Positions 45,453-53,864 of a stretch of 64,000 nucleotides of DNA are shown here, piece after piece. A program made the position numbers and the translations under genes. This DNA comes from Blastococcus sp. CT_GayMR16 (lineage in GTDB: Bacteria > Actinomycetota > Actinomycetes > Mycobacteriales > Geodermatophilaceae). The notes below the pieces were generated by a model. The model worked only from the letters and a program-made list of their open reading frames with translations, did not search any database and was not told the origin of the DNA. Within the stretch, counting starts at the first letter, position 1; each line of letters starts with the position of its first letter. The stretch lies in the NCBI RefSeq assembly GCF_004570875.1, contig NZ_SPQK01000018.1:1-64000 (forward strand). Direction: 5' to 3'.

Positions 45453-46670
45453 ATGGGCAGGCAGCGTTCGGACGCCGAGCAGCAGATCGCTGACCTGCTG
45501 CACACCGCGAGGAAGTCGCTGCGCCTCAGCGTCGCCTTCCTGAGCCGGCTCGACGGCACCACGCAGCACCTCGAGGTCGTCGACACTGCCGTGCCCGTCC
45601 TCTTCAAGGAGGGCTACCAGCAGAAGCAGGAACTCACGCTCTGCCAGGCGATCCTCGACAAGAAGATCCCGCAGGTCATCCCCGACCTCACCGCCTTCCC
45701 CGAGGCCATGAAGCTGCCGGCGGCCCGCATGCCGCGACTGCGCAGCTACGTCTCGGTCCCCGTCGTCCTCAGTGACGGCTCCCTCTACGGCACCTTCTGC
45801 GCGGCCGGCCTGACGACGGACAAGGACCTGAGCAAGCGCGACAAGGGCCTGATGGACGTCCTCGCCGCGGCGGCCGCAGTGATCATCGAGCCCGAGGTGC
45901 GCTCGCAGGAGCGGCGCTCGGAGATCGGTGACCGGCTCGGCCCGGTCATCGCCGACGGCGGGCCGGTCGTCGCGCTGCAGCCGATCGTGGACCTCGCCAC
46001 GGGCGACCGCGTGGGCGCCGAGGCGCTCAGCCGCTTCCCCGCGGACTGGGGCATGGCACCCGACGTCGTCTTCGCCCAGGCGCACAGCATCGGCCTCGGC
46101 CACCGGCTGGAACTGCTCGCGCTGGAGCAGGCCGCCGCGCACCTGGACCGCGTCGGCGGCTACATCGCGATGAACGTGTCCCCAGCGACCCTGCTGACGC
46201 CGGAGTGCGGCGAGCTGCTCGCCCGGCTGCCCCTCCCCCGGGTGCTCCTCGAGCTGTCCGAGCACGACCAGGTGGAGGACTACGGCACGCTGAACGCCGC
46301 GCTCCGGCCGTTCCGGGCCGAGGGCATGCGGCTGGCGATCGACGACGTCGGTGCGGGCTTCTCCTCGCTGCGGCACATCGTCGTGACCTCTCCCGACGTC
46401 ATCAAGATCGACCGCAGCATCGTCACCGGGCTCAACTCCGACCCCGTGCTGACCAAGCTGGTGCAGTCGCTGGTCGAGTTCGGGCACGGCTGCCGCGTCC
46501 GCGTGGTCGCCGAGGGCGTGGAGACCGCCGGCGAGGCCGCCGCGCTGCGCACGCTCGGCGTCGACTACGGCCAGGGCTGGCACTACGGCCGGCCCGGCCC
46601 GCCCGAGGCCCTGAGCGAGGCCCAGTCGCTGCGCGTCCCAGCTCCGCGGCAGGAACTGCTGCGCTCCTGA
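45453..46670 (+). CDS. GAF-EAL protein, putative c-di-GMP phosphodiesterase
   Basis: A 405-residue protein with a GAF-like sensor (about 10-150; LRSYVSVPVVLSDGSLYGTF) and an EAL domain (about 165-395). EAL residues include the Q in ALQPIVDL, E and R of GAEALSRF, N in AMNVSP, the E in LLELSEHD, D-D in AIDDVGAGFSS, K in IKIDRS and E in VAEGVET. The usual DDFGTG is DDVGAG, but the metal and base residues appear intact, so activity is plausible. A GGDEF gene is 0.7 kb downstream in convergent orientation. Confidence 0.9.
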   Translation: MGRQRSDAEQQIADLLHTARKSLRLSVAFLSRLDGTTQHLEVVDTAVPVLFKEGYQQKQELTLCQAILDKKIPQVIPDLTAFPEAMKLPAARMPRLRSYVSVPVVLSDGSLYGTFCAAGLTTDKDLSKRDKGLMDVLAAAAAVIIEPEVRSQERRSEIGDRLGPVIADGGPVVALQPIVDLATGDRVGAEALSRFPADWGMAPDVVFAQAHSIGLGHRLELLALEQAAAHLDRVGGYIAMNVSPATLLTPECGELLARLPLPRVLLELSEHDQVEDYGTLNAALRPFRAEGMRLAIDDVGAGFSSLRHIVVTSPDVIKIDRSIVTGLNSDPVLTKLVQSLVEFGHGCRVRVVAEGVETAGEAAALRTLGVDYGQGWHYGRPGPPEALSEAQSLRVPAPRQELLRS

Positions 46671-46752
46671 GAGTTCCAGGACGCCGGAACGAAACGGGTG
46701 CGTTCCGTCACCATCCGGTTGCCGCCGACCTACCGACGGGTAACCGGCGCTC

Positions 46753-47262
46753 ATGGCCAATTCAAGTACTGCTGCGCATTCGCACGAGGGGGAGCTCCGT
46801 CATGACCGACGGGCGAACCCGATGGGTGCCTACGTGGCCACCGCCGGCGTCGTCGTCTTCCTGATCGCCACCTTCCTGGACTGGGTGTCCACGCAGGACG
46901 ACTCGGTGACCGGCACCGGCTACGAGACCGACACGACCATCCCGCTCGTCGCCTTCCTGGGCGTCGGCCTGGCGGCTGCCCTGCTCTACGCGCTGAACCG
47001 CGCTCGCGGCCGTCAGCACCGCGGTCTCTCGCTGACCACCATGGCCGCCGGTATCGCCGCGGCCGGTCTGGCGCTGAGCTACATCCTCGACGCTCCGGGC
47101 GCGCTCGAGCGCGGCGGCGACTACTCCGCCGAGGTGGGCACCTGGATCGCCCTGATCGGCGCGGTCGTCTGGACCGCCGGCGCGTTCCTGCTGGCCAAGG
47201 AGCCCGAGGGCGACGACGACTGGCACGGCACCGAGCGCAGGACCGGGCACACCGCCCACTGA
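46753..47262 (+). CDS. Hypothetical four-helix membrane protein
   Basis: A 169-residue protein with four predicted membrane helices (for example GAYVATAGVVVFLIATFLDWV and WIALIGAVVWTAGAFLLA) and charged His/Asp-rich ends. I do not recognise the family. The ATG at 46753 follows 82 bases containing small inverted repeats (CGGAACG at 46685-46691 and CGTTCCG at 46701-46707) that may end the EAL transcript. It ends before a strong terminator. Confidence 0.72.
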   Translation: MANSSTAAHSHEGELRHDRRANPMGAYVATAGVVVFLIATFLDWVSTQDDSVTGTGYETDTTIPLVAFLGVGLAAALLYALNRARGRQHRGLSLTTMAAGIAAAGLALSYILDAPGALERGGDYSAEVGTWIALIGAVVWTAGAFLLAKEPEGDDDWHGTERRTGHTAH

Positions 47263-47316
47263 CGCACTGACCTCTGCGGTCCGCGGTGCAACTCGCGCGC
47301 CCGACCGCTGAACTCC

Positions 47317-47360
47317 ACGGGTGTCCGTCCCGGAGCTACGACTCCGGGACGGGCACCCGT
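47317..47360 (+). terminator. Intrinsic terminator
   Basis: ACGGGTGTCCGTCCCGGAG (47317-47335) pairs with CTCCGGGACGGGCACCCGT (47342-47360) with one G-T pair and a 6-base loop, followed by TTTCCCT. It separates the membrane protein from the convergent GGDEF gene. Confidence 0.82.
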
Positions 47361-47367
47361 TTCCCTG

Positions 47368-48273
47368 TCAGCGCGGGAGCCGCCGCCGCTGGTGGGTCTT
47401 CGCCCCGTACATCGCCCGGTCCGCCCGGCCGATGAGCTCGTCGCCCGACTCCCCGGCCCGCCCGATCGCGACCCCGACGCTGACTCCCAGCGACAAGGGA
47501 CCGTCCGGCCCCGGAAACGGACGCCCCACCTCGGCGGCGACGCGACGCACGAGATCGGCGAGCGCGGCCTCGTCCGGGGTCGGACAGAGGATCACGAACT
47601 CGTCCCCGCCGAAGCGCGCGACCAGGTCCGCCGGACCGGTCAGTGCGACCAGCCGGGCAGCGACCTCGGCGAGGATCCGGTCGCCGACGGCGTGCCCGTG
47701 CTCGTCGTTGACCTCCTTGAACTGGTCGAGGTCGCAGAACAGCAGCGCGCAGCCCGGCCCCTCCTCCAGCCGCCGGTGCAGCGCGTCGAAGAGCGCCCCG
47801 CGGTTGGCGATGCCGGTGAGCAGGTCGGTCTGCGCCCGCTGGTGGAGGAGCTCCTCGCGCCGGCGGTCGTCGGTGACGTCCAGGCCCACGCAGGCGAGCG
47901 CATAGGGCAGCCCGTCGTCGTCGGTGAGCACGGTGTTGCGCATCGCCACGCGACGGCGTTCGCCGTCCCCGGTCAGCCAGTCCCCCTCCTGGGGGTGGGC
48001 GGTTCCGCTCGCCATGGCGCGCTCGACGGCGTCCTGGGCGAGGACGACGTGCTCGGGCGCGACGTAGACCTCCCAGAACTTCTCGCCCTGGAGGTCGTCG
48101 ACCGAGCGGCCGGTGAAGCGCTCGAGGGCGCGGTTGGCCAGCAGGATGTGCCCGGCGCCGTCGATGATGCAGACCAGGGCATCGGTGGACTCGACGAATG
48201 CGCGCAACAGATCGTCGTCGAACCGGCCACCCGCCGAAGCGTGTCGCCGTGGTGGACACACGTGATCAACCAC
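47368..48273 (-). CDS. PAS-GGDEF diguanylate cyclase
   Basis: A 301-residue protein with a PAS domain (about 22-145; LVCIIDGAGHILLANRALERFTG) and a GGDEF domain (about 148-298) with an intact active site, RFGGDEFVIL, and the upstream FCDLDQFKEVND. It would make cyclic di-GMP. No RxxD inhibitory site is evident. The start at 48273 could be later, but the PAS domain needs most of the N terminus. Confidence 0.92.
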   Translation of the reverse strand: MVDHVCPPRRHASAGGRFDDDLLRAFVESTDALVCIIDGAGHILLANRALERFTGRSVDDLQGEKFWEVYVAPEHVVLAQDAVERAMASGTAHPQEGDWLTGDGERRRVAMRNTVLTDDDGLPYALACVGLDVTDDRRREELLHQRAQTDLLTGIANRGALFDALHRRLEEGPGCALLFCDLDQFKEVNDEHGHAVGDRILAEVAARLVALTGPADLVARFGGDEFVILCPTPDEAALADLVRRVAAEVGRPFPGPDGPLSLGVSVGVAIGRAGESGDELIGRADRAMYGAKTHQRRRLPR

Positions 48274-48447
48274 CCGTCGGCACTCCTGGTCCGCCGGCCT
48301 CCGCGCTGCGCTGCACGTCCGGTGCGGGCACGATACGGGGGACGGGATGGTTCCGCATACCAGGGCAACGGGGAAACGTCCGGCGCGTCACGGTCTTCGC
48401 CGCAATTCTTCCGCAGCAGGGCCCCGCGCGGTTCCGATCGGTCGCGT

Positions 48448-48843
48448 TCAGGTCTCGACGGTCGCCGTGGACACCTCCGAGTGCAGGACGAACGGGCACC
48501 CGCGGCAGGCCTCCCGGCCCACCTGGGCGAACCAGCGGCAGCTCCCGCGGATGCCGCAGGCCGGCAGCCGGTCGCCCGGATCCCCGTCGTCCTGCGACGC
48601 GACCACCCGGTCGGCGACGGAGCAGCGCCCGGCCTCGGTCCAGTTCGCGCAGCCCTGCTCGACGCACGGCTCGGCGAACCGGAAGCGTGCCTCGGGGAGC
48701 CTGCCCTCCTCCGCCCGGGCGACGAACTCGTCGTCGATCGGCGGCGGGGGACGCAGGTACGCGAGCTCACCGGAGCTGGTCACGATGCCCAGCAACAGGC
48801 TGCCCGGGCGGCACCGGCCGCTCGGGCAGGTGCACCCGCCCAT
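48448..48843 (-). CDS. Cysteine-rich conserved hypothetical protein
   Basis: A 131-residue protein with ten cysteines: CTCPSGRC at the start, CVEQGCANWTEAGRC in the middle, and CGIRGSCRWFAQVGREACRGCP near the end. The spacing suggests metal or Fe-S cluster binding. I recognise the pattern from uncharacterised bacterial proteins but know no function. A 78-residue protein gene lies 9 nt upstream on the same strand and is probably co-transcribed. Confidence 0.72.
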   Translation of the reverse strand: MGGCTCPSGRCRPGSLLLGIVTSSGELAYLRPPPPIDDEFVARAEEGRLPEARFRFAEPCVEQGCANWTEAGRCSVADRVVASQDDGDPGDRLPACGIRGSCRWFAQVGREACRGCPFVLHSEVSTATVET

Positions 48844-48852
48844 GCCGGGCCG

Positions 48853-49089
48853 CTAGAACCGCAGGTCGGGGAGGTGGGCCACGATGCCGTCGGTCGGCCC
48901 GATCGGCGGGATCTTGCCGCCCAGGTCAGGCGTGAGCCGGTGCACCCGGTAGCCGGAGGCCACATCGATGCTCGCCAGTTCGACCAGCGCCGCCTTCTGG
49001 ACGGCGAACCGGATCCGCTCGGCTTCCTTCTCGTCCAGGTCCAGGCCGCGCAGTGCCACGCGGAACTCGAGATCCCGTTCCTTCGCCAC
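48853..49089 (-). CDS. Small hypothetical protein
   Basis: A 78-residue protein starting at a GTG preceded by GAGGGGG. It has a helical centre (LDLDEKEAERIRFAVQKAAL) and a beta-rich end with LGGKIPPIGPTDG. I cannot assign a family. It lies 9 nt upstream of the cysteine-rich gene, suggesting a two-gene operon. Confidence 0.6.
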   Translation of the reverse strand: MAKERDLEFRVALRGLDLDEKEAERIRFAVQKAALVELASIDVASGYRVHRLTPDLGGKIPPIGPTDGIVAHLPDLRF

Positions 49090-49211
49090 GTCCGTCCCCC
49101 TCCGTCGCGCCGCCCCGGACGGGACGACGGAGAAAACGCTCCTCCTGCCCACCGGCGTCGTCCAGGGGTTCGGCGACGGCCCGGTCTCGCAGGAGGCGCG
49201 GGGACGGCGGG

Positions 49212-50294
49212 TCAGTTCCGGCCCGCCGCCAGCGTCGGGTAGTCGGTGTAGCCCTCGGCGCCGGCGGCGTAGAAGGTCGCCGGGTTGGGCGCGTTCTCCG
49301 GGTGCTCCCCGGCCCAGCGCTCGACCAGGTCGGGGTTGGCGATGACGAGCCGGCCGACGGCGACGGCCTCGGCGTGCGCTTCGCCGATCAGCCGGACCGC
49401 CTCGTCGCGCGTGGTGGGCGAGGAGAAGCCGCTGTTGGCGATCAGCGGGCCGTCGAAGCGGCGGCGCAGGTCCTGGACCAGCTCGCCCGAGGGCTCCTTG
49501 TGCAGCACGCTCAGGTAGGCCAGGCCGAGCGGGCGCAGCCCGTCGACCAGGGCGTCGTAGGTGGCCCGCACGTCGTCGGGGTCGGTCTCGAGGACGCCCT
49601 GGATGTTGTGCTCGGGCGAGATGCGGATGCCGACCCGGCCGGCGCCGATCGCCCCGGCGACCGCCGTGGCGACCTCGACGACGAACCGGGCGCGGTTCTC
49701 CGGGCTCCCGCCGTACACGTCGTCCCGCTGGTTGGACGCCGGGGAGAGGAACTCGTGCAGCAGGTAGCCGTTCGCGCCGTGGATCTCCACGCCGTCCAGA
49801 CCCGCGGCGACGGCCCGCTCGGCCGCGGCGACGAAGTCGGCCAGCGTCGCCCGCGCCTCGTCGGTGGTCAGCGCGTGCGGGACGGGGAAGGGGTGCGTGC
49901 CGGTCGGCGTGCGCACCGCGCCGTCGATGGCGATCGCGCTGGGAGCGACGATCCGGCCGACGCCGTTGATGTCGGGGTGGGAGACGCGGCCGGAGTGCAT
50001 CACCTGCATCACGATGCGCCCGCCGCGCGCGTGCACCGCCTCGGCCACGCGACGCCAGCCCTCGACCTGCTCGTCGGTGACGATGCCGGGCTGACCGGGG
50101 TAGGCGCGCGATTCCGCGTTCGGGAACGTGCCCTCGGTGATGATCAGGCCGACGCTCGCCCGCTGGGCGTAGTGGTCGGCGACGAGCTCACCGGGGACGC
50201 CGGCGTCACCGGAACGCAACCGGGTCAGCGGCGCCATGACGACGCGGTTGGCGAGTTGGAGGTCCCCGAGGGAGACGGGCGCGAACAGGTCCAT
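49212..50294 (-). CDS. Old Yellow Enzyme-family alkene reductase
   Basis: A 360-residue FMN-dependent NADH:flavin oxidoreductase of the NemA/OYE family, reducing activated C=C or nitro groups. It begins MDLFAPVSLGDLQLANRVVMAPLTR. The substrate-binding pair is in GVEIHGANGYLLHEFL, followed by SNQRDDVYGGSPENRARF; FMN-binding segments include GLIITEGTF and SGFSSP. Length is normal. It is transcribed away from the ABC exporter start, on the same strand, 68 nt after that gene's stop. Confidence 0.92.
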   Translation of the reverse strand: MDLFAPVSLGDLQLANRVVMAPLTRLRSGDAGVPGELVADHYAQRASVGLIITEGTFPNAESRAYPGQPGIVTDEQVEGWRRVAEAVHARGGRIVMQVMHSGRVSHPDINGVGRIVAPSAIAIDGAVRTPTGTHPFPVPHALTTDEARATLADFVAAAERAVAAGLDGVEIHGANGYLLHEFLSPASNQRDDVYGGSPENRARFVVEVATAVAGAIGAGRVGIRISPEHNIQGVLETDPDDVRATYDALVDGLRPLGLAYLSVLHKEPSGELVQDLRRRFDGPLIANSGFSSPTTRDEAVRLIGEAHAEAVAVGRLVIANPDLVERWAGEHPENAPNPATFYAAGAEGYTDYPTLAAGRN

Positions 50295-50362
50295 GACGGC
50301 GGCAACCGGGTTGCCCCGCGCAACCATTCCGGAACGGGTCCGGATGCGTCGCTCGTCACGTC

Positions 50363-52195
50363 TCAGGCGACGAGGACGGCGTCCCGCTGGGCGGTCCCGG
50401 CCAACCGGGCATACCGGCCGTCCTCGGCCATGAGGTCCTCGTGGGTCCCCTGCTCGACGATCCGGCCGGCGTCGAGGACGACGATCCGGTCGGCGTCGCG
50501 CACGGTGGACAGCCGGTGGGCGATGGTGATCGTCGTCCGGCCGCGGCTGGCCTCGTCGAGCGCGGTCTGCACGGCCCGCTCCGTCTGGTTGTCCAGCGCG
50601 CTGGTCGCCTCGTCGAGGACCAGGACCCGTGGGTCGCGCAGCAGCGTGCGGGCGATCGCCAGCCGCTGCTTCTCGCCCCCGGAGAACCGGTGCCCGCGCG
50701 CGCCGACGACCGTGTCGTAGCCGTCGGGCAGGGCGGTGATCAGGTCGTGGATCTGCGCGCGCCGGGCAGCGGCGGTCATCTCGTCGTCCGTGGCGTCGGG
50801 GCGGGCGTGCCGCAGGTTCTCCCGGATCGTGCCGTGCAGCAGGTAGGTCTCCTGCGAGACGACGCCGACCACCCGCGCCAGGTCGGCGAGCGCCAGGTCG
50901 CGCACGTCGACGCCGTCGATGAGCACGCGCCCGGAGGTGGGGTCGTTGAGCCGCGCGACCAGCGAGGCGAGCGTGCTCTTGCCGGAGCCGGTGGCGCCGA
51001 CGAGCGCCAGGCTGCTGCCGGCGGGCACCGTGACGTCGATGTCGCTCAGTGCCGGGCGGGGGCCGTCCGGGTAGCGGAAGCCCACGTGCTCGAAGCGGAC
51101 CTCGCCGCGGACGGCGGCCGGGTCGACCGGCACCGGGGCGATGGGGTCGTCGATGTCGACGGGCAGGTCGAGGTACTCGAACACCCGGCTGAACAGCGCC
51201 ATCGAGCTGGTCAGCGTGACGCCGAGGTCGAGCAGGCCCATCAGCGGCCGGAACAGCGTGCCCTGCAGCGCGGTGAACGCGACCAGGGTGCCGATCGTCA
51301 TGCCGCCGGAGGTCGCCGGGAAGCCCGCGGCCAGGTAGATGAGCGCCGGGATGCCGGCGAACACGATGCTCATGGTCGCCATCCGCCACCGGCCGGCCAG
51401 CTGCGAGCGCACCTCGAGGGCGACCAGGTCGTGGGACGTGCCGGTGAACCGCTGCGACTGCGCGGGCCCGGCGCCGAGGGTCTTGCCGAGCAGCACACCG
51501 CTGACCGAGAGGCCCTCCTCGACCTGGGAGTGCAGATCCGCGAGGTGCCGCTGACGCTGCGCGGTGATCGTCCGGCGCATCCGCGCGACGCGGCGGGTCA
51601 GCCAGATCGCCGGCGGGAGCACGACGAGGGACAGCAGCGAGAGCCGCCAGCTGAGTGCCGCCATCGCCACCGCCGTCCCGATGACCGTGGTGGCGTTCGA
51701 GGCGGCCGACGTCGCGGTCGAGGTGACGACCGACTGCATGCCGCCGATGTCGTTCATCAGCCGCGACTGCACCTCACCGCCCTTGGTGCGCGTGAAGAAG
51801 CCGAGCGACTGGCGCTGCAGGTGCGTGAAGACCGCCGTCCGCAGGCCGTGCATGACCCGCTGACCGACGGTCGTCGACAGCCACGTCTGGACGACGCCGA
51901 AGACCGCCGTGACGACGGTGACCGCGAGCATGCCGCCGACCGCCCAGACGAGCAGCCGGACGTCCTGACGGGGGAGCGCCTCGTCGATGACCATGCGCAC
52001 GAGGAAAGGGGTGGCCAGCGCGACGGTGGAGCTGGCCACGATCAGGGCCACCACCACCGAGAGCTGCCACCGGTAGGGCCGGAACAGGCCGGCCACCCGG
52101 CTCCAGCGAACGGGCGACCGCTCGAGCTGGGCCTTGTCGGCCGGATCGGGGTTCCTGGAACCACCCTCGCGACCGCGGCCGTTCTTCGTCGTCAT
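50363..52195 (-). CDS. ABC exporter, fused membrane and ATPase domains
   Basis: A 610-residue half-transporter. Six membrane helices (about 45-320) are followed by an ATPase domain with Walker [11 protein letters not shown]-loop VVSQETYL, signature FSGGEKQRL, Walker [13 protein letters not shown] and H-loop IAHRLS. It probably works as a homodimer exporting a drug or lipid. The ATG at 52195 was chosen; a GTG at 52213 directly abuts AGGAGG and is less likely. A divergent MarR gene and an inverted repeat (52234-52256) suggest local control. Confidence 0.92.
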   Translation of the reverse strand: MTTKNGRGREGGSRNPDPADKAQLERSPVRWSRVAGLFRPYRWQLSVVVALIVASSTVALATPFLVRMVIDEALPRQDVRLLVWAVGGMLAVTVVTAVFGVVQTWLSTTVGQRVMHGLRTAVFTHLQRQSLGFFTRTKGGEVQSRLMNDIGGMQSVVTSTATSAASNATTVIGTAVAMAALSWRLSLLSLVVLPPAIWLTRRVARMRRTITAQRQRHLADLHSQVEEGLSVSGVLLGKTLGAGPAQSQRFTGTSHDLVALEVRSQLAGRWRMATMSIVFAGIPALIYLAAGFPATSGGMTIGTLVAFTALQGTLFRPLMGLLDLGVTLTSSMALFSRVFEYLDLPVDIDDPIAPVPVDPAAVRGEVRFEHVGFRYPDGPRPALSDIDVTVPAGSSLALVGATGSGKSTLASLVARLNDPTSGRVLIDGVDVRDLALADLARVVGVVSQETYLLHGTIRENLRHARPDATDDEMTAAARRAQIHDLITALPDGYDTVVGARGHRFSGGEKQRLAIARTLLRDPRVLVLDEATSALDNQTERAVQTALDEASRGRTTITIAHRLSTVRDADRIVVLDAGRIVEQGTHEDLMAEDGRYARLAGTAQRDAVLVA

Positions 52196-52233
52196 CTCGT
52201 CGATGCCGACCACCTCCTGAGTTCGAATGCTGA

Positions 52234-52256
52234 GGTTACCTCACGGTGTGGTAACC
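52234..52256. promoter_or_regulatory. MarR operator candidate
   Basis: GGTTACC (52234-52240) and GGTAACC (52250-52256) form a perfect 7-bp inverted repeat with a 9-base spacer between the divergent ABC exporter and MarR genes, 26 nt before the MarR start. Confidence 0.65.
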
Positions 52257-52281
52257 ACGCAGCTCCCGCTACGATTCCCGG

Positions 52282-52698
52282 GTGGCGGACGACGGGACGG
52301 CCGAACTCGGGGACCTGGTGATGCGGGTGGCCCGGACGCAGCGGCGGCGCTTCCGGGAGGTCCTGGCGCCGTGGGACCTCTCCCCGCACCACGCCCGCGC
52401 GCTCGCGGTGGTCGTGGGCCGGGACGGCGTGCGGCTGACCGACCTGGCCGAGGCGCTGCACATCGCGCCCCGCTCAGCGACCGAGGTGGCCGACGGCCTG
52501 CAGGAACGCGGTCTGGTCGAGCGGACCCCGGATCCCGGCGACCGGCGGGCGGTGATCCTCCGGCCGACCGCCGAGGGACGGCGCATCCGCGCGGAGATCG
52601 ACGCGGCCCGGGTGGCCGACGCGGCCCAGCTCTTCGGGCGGCTCCCGGCCGCTGATCGAGCGGAACTCGCCCGGATCCTGCGGGCCCTCGCGGACTGA
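52282..52698 (+). CDS. MarR-family regulator
   Basis: A 138-residue winged-helix regulator. The recognition region reads LTDLAEALHIAPRSATEVADGLQERGLVER, followed by the wing DPGDRRAVILRPT. MarR proteins are usually released from DNA by the compound their target pump exports. It starts at GTG 52282, divergent from the ABC exporter, and is followed 25 nt later by a winged-helix protein gene on the same strand. Confidence 0.92.
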   Translation: MADDGTAELGDLVMRVARTQRRRFREVLAPWDLSPHHARALAVVVGRDGVRLTDLAEALHIAPRSATEVADGLQERGLVERTPDPGDRRAVILRPTAEGRRIRAEIDAARVADAAQLFGRLPAADRAELARILRALAD

Positions 52699-52723
52699 CG
52701 CGGGGCAGGACAAGATCGGCCTC

Positions 52724-53818
52724 GTGGGCATCGAGGTGACGCGGCGGCAGGTCCTCGACCTCCGGGTGCGCGCGCAGCAGCTGGACCGCCCCTCGGGGAC
52801 CCTCGCCGACACCGCCGTGCTCGACATCGGGGTCCAGGACACCGGTGCCGACGGCGCGCTGTGGGCGCTGGCGATCCGCGGCGTGGACGCCCCGCCGGCC
52901 GGCAAGCTGGCCACCGTCTGGACGATCCGCGGTGCGCCGCACGTCTACCGCCGCAGCGACCTGGCCGCTGTCGCCACCGCCACCGCACCCTTCTCCGACG
53001 CGGACGCCGGCAAGCGCATCTTCGACGCGTCCAAGCCCCTGAAGGCAGCGGGCATCCCGAACCTCGCCGGGCTCGACGTGGTCGCCGACGCGATGCGGTC
53101 GATCGTCCGCGAGCCGATGGTCAAGGGGGAGATGTCCACGCGGCTGACAGTGGCGCTGCCCGAGCCCTACCTCCGCTTCTGCGTGCCGTGCAACGCCATC
53201 CACAGCTACGAGCAGCCGTTCCGCCTCGCTGCCCTGCGCGCCGGACTCGAGCTCGAGCCCGGCACCTCACCCCCGGTGCTGCGGCCGGTGCCCGGGCTGA
53301 CTCCCGCCGAGGAGGTCCCCGACCGGCTGGACGTCGTCCGCGCGTACCTGCGACTGCTCGGCCCGGCCACGCCGCAGCACGTCGCGGGCTACCTCGACGC
53401 CCCGGTCAAGGACATCAAGGCCCGCTGGCCGGCCGACGCCGTCGAGGTGCTGGTGGACGGCGAGCGGCGGTGGCTGCTCGCCGACGACGTGGACCGCCTG
53501 GACGACGATCCTGCTCCCGCGACGCGACTGCTCGGCCCCTTCGACCTCTACCTGCAGGCCCGCGACCGGCCGCTGCTGGTGGACGACACCGCCCGCGCCA
53601 AGGACCTCTGGCGCGTGCTCGGCCGCCCGGGCGGCGTGCTCGTCGACGGCGAGATCGCCGGCACCTGGCGGGCGCGGAAGTCCGGTTCCGCCGTCGCCGT
53701 CTCCGTCGAGCTCTGGAGTCCGGTGCCGCCGGAGAACCGGACCGAGATCGGCGGGCAGGCCGAACGACTGGCCGCGTTCCGGGGCATCTCGCTGAAGAAC
53801 CTCGAGATCACGGACTGA
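52724..53818 (+). CDS. Winged helix DNA-binding domain protein (YcaQ/HTH_42-like)
   Basis: A 364-residue protein with the pattern of the HTH_42 family: an N-terminal region (VTRRQVLDLRVRAQQL), VWTIRGAPHVYRR, and the conserved ending LLGPFDLYLQARDRPLL with VLVDGEIAGTWRARK. Some family members (YcaQ/AlkX-like) repair DNA crosslinks; many actinobacterial members are uncharacterised. The GTG at 52724 follows the MarR gene closely, so the two may be co-transcribed. Confidence 0.8.
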   Translation: MGIEVTRRQVLDLRVRAQQLDRPSGTLADTAVLDIGVQDTGADGALWALAIRGVDAPPAGKLATVWTIRGAPHVYRRSDLAAVATATAPFSDADAGKRIFDASKPLKAAGIPNLAGLDVVADAMRSIVREPMVKGEMSTRLTVALPEPYLRFCVPCNAIHSYEQPFRLAALRAGLELEPGTSPPVLRPVPGLTPAEEVPDRLDVVRAYLRLLGPATPQHVAGYLDAPVKDIKARWPADAVEVLVDGERRWLLADDVDRLDDDPAPATRLLGPFDLYLQARDRPLLVDDTARAKDLWRVLGRPGGVLVDGEIAGTWRARKSGSAVAVSVELWSPVPPENRTEIGGQAERLAAFRGISLKNLEITD

Positions 53819-53846
53819 AGCCGCACCACTTCCCGAGGGGATATCT

Positions 53847-53857
53847 CATCGCTAAGG
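53847..53857 (+). promoter_or_regulatory. Shared upstream motif, copy C (before hyuA)
   Basis: CATCGCTAAGG lies 7 nt before the hyuA ATG and matches CACCGCTAAGG before arcC (7689-7699) at 10 of 11 bases. TAAGGT could also act as a -10 element, which would give a leaderless transcript. Confidence 0.4.
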
Positions 53858-53864
53858 TACCGGC

